Assembly (NCBI GenBank): GCA_041686695.1
Contig: JAWLDJ010000127.1
Location: forward strand, 1-6,414
From: T1Sed10-7 sp041686695
GTDB lineage: Bacteria; Actinomycetota; Nitriliruptoria; Nitriliruptorales; Nitriliruptoraceae
Length of the DNA: 6,414 nt
Reading direction: 5' to 3'
The notes under the pieces are model-generated. The model worked only from the letters and a program-made list of their open reading frames with translations. It made no database searches and was not told where the DNA came from. This document shows positions 5,363 through 6,414 of the stretch, piece after piece. Made by a program: the position numbers and the translations under genes. The number at the start of each line of letters is the position of its first letter. Within the stretch, counting starts at the first letter, position 1.

Positions 5363-5395
5363 GATGGACGGTGGATGGACGGTGGGTGGACGGTG
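5363..5395. repeat. Three 11-bp tandem repeats just upstream of the SDR gene
   Basis: GATGGACGGTG occurs at 5363-5373 and 5374-5384, followed by GGTGGACGGTG at 5385-5395, one base different. The period of 11 bp is close to one DNA helical turn. The array ends 3 bp before the SD of the SDR gene (5355-5359, minus strand). It could be a direct-repeat operator, part of an mRNA leader, or a simple slippage product. No matching regulator consensus is recognised. Confidence 0.75.
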
Positions 5396-5533
5396 CCGGG
5401 CCGGGCCGTGGCCTCGCCGGTCTCCCGGCCGCGGACCCGGTGGTGGCCCGTGGAAGCCACGGCGCCCCCCTCGGGTTGCCACCGGGGGCCGCGACGGCTC
5501 GTAGCCGCCCGGTCATCGAGCATAGGAGCACAC
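5396..5533. promoter_or_regulatory. Remainder of the divergent SDR / flavoprotein control region, with two small palindromes
   Basis: Two perfect short dyads are present. CCGTGG-AAG-CCACGG spans 5448-5462 (6-bp arms) and CGGCT-CGT-AGCCG spans 5495-5507 (5-bp arms). The second lies about where a -10 element or transcript start for the rightward flavoprotein gene would be expected. The flavoprotein SD is TAGGAG at 5523-5528. A TTGCCA at 5476-5481 resembles a -35, but no -10 stands at the proper distance. The promoters for both genes must be here, but I cannot place them. Confidence 0.3.
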
Positions 5534-6414
5534 GTGGCACGCAGGGACCTGATCGTGGTCGGTGGTGGCACCGCAGGGCTCGTCGCCGCCGTCGGCGCGG
5601 CCCGACAGGGGGCGAAGGTCACGCTGGTGGAGCGGGCCCGCACCGGAGGCGACTGCCTGTGGACCGGCTGCGTGCCCTCGAAGTCGCTGCTCGCGGCGGC
5701 GGCCGCCGCGCACACCGCACGTCACAGCGAGCACCTCGGCGTCCACAGCGATGAGGTCACGGTCGACTTCCCCGCGGTCATGGCCCACGTCCGTGGGGCG
5801 ATCGGAGCGATCGCCCCGCACGACAGTCCCGAGCGACTGCGTGCCGAGGGCATCGAGGTGATCCACGGCGATGCGCGGTTCGTGGCCGACGACGCGATCG
5901 AGGTCGGTGGTCAAAGGCTCCGGTTCCGCGCCGCGATGATCGCCACCGGCGCCGCGCCGGTGCTGCCGCCGATCGAGGGACTCGCGGATGCCGGGCCGCT
6001 GACCACGGAGACGGTCTGGGACCTCGAGGCGTTGCCACGGCGGTTGGCCGTGCTCGGCGGCGGTCCGATCGGGTGCGAGCTCGGGCAGGCCTTCGCCCGA
6101 CTCGGCGCGAAGGTGACGATCGTGGAGATGGAGCCGCGTCTGCTGCCCCGGGAGGAGCCGGAGGCCAGCGAGGCCCTCCGCGCATCGCTGCTCGCCGACG
6201 GCGTCGATGTGCGCACCGCCGCCCGGGCGACCGCGGTGTTGCCGGGCACCCCAGGCGGCGGCAGCGATGCCGACGGTGGGCCCGGCGGCAGCGGTGACGC
6301 CGGTGGGCCCAGCGCCAGCGATGCCGACGGTGGGCCCGGCGGTGGCTGGCGGCTGCGGTTGCAGCGCAGCGACGCAGCAGCCGATGCCGAGACCGACGAG
6401 GTGGCCTTCGACCA
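5534..6414 (+). CDS. FAD-dependent pyridine nucleotide-disulfide oxidoreductase (MerA/lipoamide dehydrogenase-like), C-terminus beyond window
   Basis: This is the first 293 codons of a gene running off the right edge; full family members have about 450-480 residues. Group I disulfide oxidoreductases pass electrons from NAD(P)H through FAD to a redox-active cysteine pair. The FAD Rossmann motif is DLIVVGGGTAGLVAA (5-19), with Glu33 for the ribose. GGDCLWTGCVPSKSLL (38-53) carries the redox pair Cys41/Cys46. IAPHDSPERL (93-102) is typical of MerA-like non-mercury relatives. ATGA (137-140) is the FAD-domain motif. The NAD domain starts with LAVLGGGPIGCELGQAFARLG (171-191; Gly175, Gly177, Gly180). 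Acidic Glu198 at the end of the next strand suggests NADH rather than NADPH. Residues 239-271 are an unusual Gly/Asp/Ser/Pro linker. The GTG at 5534 has TAGGAG at 5523-5528 with a 5-nt spacer. The dimerisation domain with the His-Glu pair is not in the window, so the substrate (dihydrolipoamide, mercuric ion or another disulfide) is undecided. Confidence 0.93.
   Translation, partial: MARRDLIVVGGGTAGLVAAVGAARQGAKVTLVERARTGGDCLWTGCVPSKSLLAAAAAAHTARHSEHLGVHSDEVTVDFPAVMAHVRGAIGAIAPHDSPERLRAEGIEVIHGDARFVADDAIEVGGQRLRFRAAMIATGAAPVLPPIEGLADAGPLTTETVWDLEALPRRLAVLGGGPIGCELGQAFARLGAKVTIVEMEPRLLPREEPEASEALRASLLADGVDVRTAARATAVLPGTPGGGSDADGGPGGSGDAGGPSASDADGGPGGGWRLRLQRSDAAADAETDEVAFD
6262..6342. repeat. 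In-frame 27-nt minisatellite (three units) in the flavoprotein gene
   Basis: The first unit (6262-6288) and the third (6316-6342) are identical over 27 nt, and the middle unit (6289-6315) is a diverged copy. In the reading frame they give three 9-residue blocks: SDADGGPGG, SGDAGGPSA and SDADGGPGG. The units sit between ARATAVLPG and WRLRLQR, where related enzymes have a short beta-hairpin turn in the NAD domain, so the expansion should form a flexible surface loop. Confidence 0.88.

Noticed and set aside
5476..5507. TTGCCA ... TAGCCG promoter for the flavoprotein gene
   Set aside because: The spacing would be 20 bp and the -10 lacks the final T, so the match is too weak to call.
5350..5715. 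Upstream extension of the SDR frame by 122 codons
   Set aside because: It would cross the divergent control region and the start of the flavoprotein gene. The GTG at 5349 has a strong GGAGG and begins directly with the Rossmann strand.

Overview
This is a GC-rich stretch of bacterial chromosome. Strong third-position G/C bias, frequent GTG starts and good Shine-Dalgarno (SD) sequences suggest an actinomycete-type organism (Actinomycetota, possibly Pseudonocardiales or a relative). That placement is an inference from composition and protein style; nothing in the window fixes the taxon. Seven protein genes are visible, two of them cut by the window edges. I see no rRNA, tRNA, CRISPR array, transposase or phage gene.

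Layout from left to right. (1) Positions 1-983, minus strand: a two-gene unit of an enoyl-CoA hydratase (201-983) and, 8 bp downstream, the first 64 codons of an unidentified protein that may be a methyltransferase. (2) 984-1121: a divergent control region with two inverted repeats. One has perfect 12-bp arms and runs into the SD of the next gene. (3) 1122-2651, plus: a lactate-permease (LctP) family transporter. (4) 2652-3068: a 417-bp gap between convergent genes, holding 72-bp tandem repeats (three cores, two spacers) with G-quadruplex-type G-tracts on the minus strand, then a short coding-like remnant. (5) 3069-3794, minus: a DeoD-type purine nucleoside phosphorylase. (6) 3904-4704, plus: a sirtuin deacylase, divergent from deoD. 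(7) 4696-5349, minus: a small NAD(P)-binding atypical SDR protein whose 3' end overlaps the sirtuin by 9 bp. (8) 5350-5533: a divergent control region with three 11-bp tandem repeats and two small palindromes. (9) 5534-6414, plus: the N-terminal 293 codons of a MerA/lipoamide-dehydrogenase-like flavoprotein disulfide oxidoreductase, with an in-frame 27-nt minisatellite in its NAD domain.

The genes do not form one operon: from the hydratase to the right edge, every gene is on the opposite strand from its neighbour. A metabolic theme of nicotinamide cofactors can be drawn: the sirtuin consumes NAD+, DeoD-type enzymes can handle nicotinamide riboside, and the SDR and flavoprotein are NAD(P)-linked. 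Only the divergent deoD/sirtuin promoter arrangement gives that idea any sequence support.

I do not see a convincing new multi-gene system. The signals most worth follow-up are the SD-overlapping inverted repeat before the permease, the 72-bp repeat array between convergent genes, the 11-bp repeats before the SDR gene, and the minisatellite insertion in the flavoprotein.
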